From positions 84,498 through 148,497 of the forward strand of contig NW_021638297.1 of assembly GCF_900090045.1 (NCBI RefSeq): DNA of 64,000 nucleotides, written 5' to 3'. Below are positions 62,770 to 64,000 of the stretch, in pieces. Source of the DNA: Plasmodium malariae. Taxonomy: Eukaryota > Apicomplexa > Aconoidasida > Haemosporida > Plasmodiidae. Position 1 is the first letter of the stretch. The number at the start of each line of letters is the position of its first letter. Made by a program: the position numbers and the translations under genes. Under the pieces are notes generated by a model, which was given only the letters and a program-made list of their open reading frames with translations, searched no databases and had not been told where the DNA came from.

Positions 62770-64000
62770 ATGGAAAAAAAAGATTATGTATGTTTTTATT
62801 TTTCATAGAATATATAATTTATTTTCTCTCATTTACATACCATTTTTCATATAGAAAAATATAAGTAAATTTATTCTTTATAAGAAATGTATAATTATTT
62901 ATATACTTCATTTTATTTATTCAATTTTCAGGAGGAAATTTTAAAAAAACTACCTTCAAATGAGATATATAAAGAATTTAAATCTGAAATAAATAAAGAA
63001 GATAACAAAATTAATTGTGATATATTTAATTCAGTAAAAGGGGAATACAAAGATAATTATGTTAAACTTTGTAAAAATGTTGTAAAAAATTTTAAATCAT
63101 TATATGAAAAGAGCAAATTAGAAAACTACACTGACATTTGTGAACATTATAAATACTGGATATATGAAGAAATAGGGAAATTGTTTGAAAGTAAACCTCC
63201 CAATGAAGATGTTAAAACTGTTATCACGGAATTTCTAAATTTACAATCCTTTCTTACTAGAACTTACGGAATATATAATTGCAAATATCATTTTGTTGAC
63301 AAAGACTTAAATGAATTGAATGAAAAAAAAGAAGAGAAATATTTGCATGATTATTTTGCAAATTATAAAAGAATTAAAAGTAAAGACATTTGTAATAATA
63401 TACAGATTATTAAATACCAAAAATACATCAGTTATATTAATAAAATATATGCAAAAAAGAAGGAGAAATGTTGTAAGTCAGGAATATTAGCTTGTCCACA
63501 TTATTTTTTTAACTGTGGTGATGAATTTAATCCAGAGAAAATATTATCTCTATTAATATCTCAAAATGATGTTAGCTGTAATGGACTAGAAGTTTTTACG
63601 GAAACTAAAACCGTTGATAAAAAATCAGATTCTGACTATTTTGGAAAAGGTTTTCTGGACTCAATTCTTCTTACAGATTGTCCTATTAAAGATAATAGTC
63701 CACGCTTACGGTGTGGTTTCATTCGAGTATCCTCTTTGAGATCTAGAAATAAAAATGCAGTTGAACACAATGGACAACAATCAAATTCATGGAGTTCATA
63801 TTCAGGAACTCGTATGAGAAAAGCCAATGCAGATTTATCAGAAGTTCTAGGTGAAAAAACTAGTAAGGAATTTGCTCATAAGTCAGAAGAAAAAAATAAA
63901 ATGTTATTAGATGGAAATATAGATAATGGATTTCGGTGGAATTATAAAAAGGGAGGATTACGTTGTTTGCCTAACATATCAGAGGATGATAAATACGGAT
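62770..64000 (+). CDS. PIR family protein, 5' part (runs off window)
   Basis: PIR proteins are the largest multigene family of Plasmodium subtelomeres and are variant antigens at or near the infected red-cell surface. Exon 1 is 62770-62787 (MEKKDY) with a perfect GTATGT donor. The 144 bp intron ends in TTTTCAG, and exon 2 opens in phase 0 at 62932 (EEILKKLPSNEIYKEF). Exon 2 stays open to the window edge, giving 362 residues so far. Cys-containing landmarks fit the family: YVKLCKNVVKNFK, YTDICEHYKYWIYEEI, YGIYNCKYHF, KKEKCCKSGILACPHYFFNC. After about residue 230 comes a hydrophilic stretch rich in Ser, Asn and Lys (NAVEHNGQQSNSWSSYSGTR). The expected membrane segment and cytoplasmic exon lie beyond the window. 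The 65-codon frame at 62667-62864 overlaps exon 1 in another frame and is not used. Confidence 0.85.

Noticed and set aside
62667..62864. 65-codon plus-strand frame before the PIR gene
   Set aside because: Overlaps the PIR exon 1 (MEKKDY) and its GTATGT donor in another frame; T-rich chance frame.
1..64000. Telomere repeats, tRNA or rRNA genes, CRISPR arrays, transposons
   Set aside because: No GGGTTTA or GGGTTCA arrays, no cloverleaf-like G/C-rich segments, no regular spaced repeats and no transposase or reverse-transcriptase motifs were seen.

Overview
The window looks like subtelomeric DNA of a malaria parasite (Plasmodium), most probably Plasmodium malariae or a close relative. The reasons are the extreme AT richness, the long gene-poor spacers, the two-exon genes with a short hydrophobic first exon and an export motif early in exon 2, and recognisable members of four subtelomeric families: STP1, PIR, and two sister families that match the P. 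malariae-specific fam-l/fam-m exported proteins. Family names come from memory of motifs. Which of the two sister families is fam-l and which is fam-m is uncertain, so they are called type A and type B (tentatively A = fam-l, B = fam-m).

Layout. 0.8-3.4 kb, minus strand: a three-exon STP1 gene whose frame is intact except for three in-frame stop codons. 3.4-9.7 kb: spacer with one doubtful small ORF. 9.7-20.7 kb, plus strand: three divergent exported-protein genes (9.75, 14.33 and 19.90 kb) with canonical RxLxE export motifs; the middle one has two in-frame stops near its C-terminus. 23.2-57.7 kb, plus strand: a fam-l/fam-m cluster in the order type B relic (23.2), type A with one in-frame TGA (26.7), unidentified relic gene copy 1 (31.1-33.2), intact type B (36.0), degraded lysine/asparagine-rich relic (39.1-40.3), intact type A (41.3), unidentified relic gene copy 2 (44.6-46.8), two-exon relic that lost its start codon (49.4), intact type A (52.3) and intact type B (56.8). 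62.8 kb to the window end: a PIR gene, open at the edge.

How the genes relate. All encode proteins expected to enter the secretory pathway and either reach the infected red-cell cytoplasm or surface (fam-l/fam-m and other exported proteins) or act as variant surface proteins (PIR, STP1). The exported genes share one plan: a 25-29 codon exon 1, a phase-0 intron of about 100-145 bp, an RxL motif near residue 50, a charged middle, and two hydrophobic segments near the C-terminus. They also share a TCTATATTCTACAT-like element about 420-475 bp upstream of the ATG, a second AT-rich block about 320-340 bp upstream, and similar 3' flanks. This points to duplication of whole transcription units. Intact genes, single-stop genes and heavily decayed relics lie side by side, as expected in a fast gene birth-and-death zone. 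No tRNA, rRNA, CRISPR array, telomere repeat or transposon was recognised.
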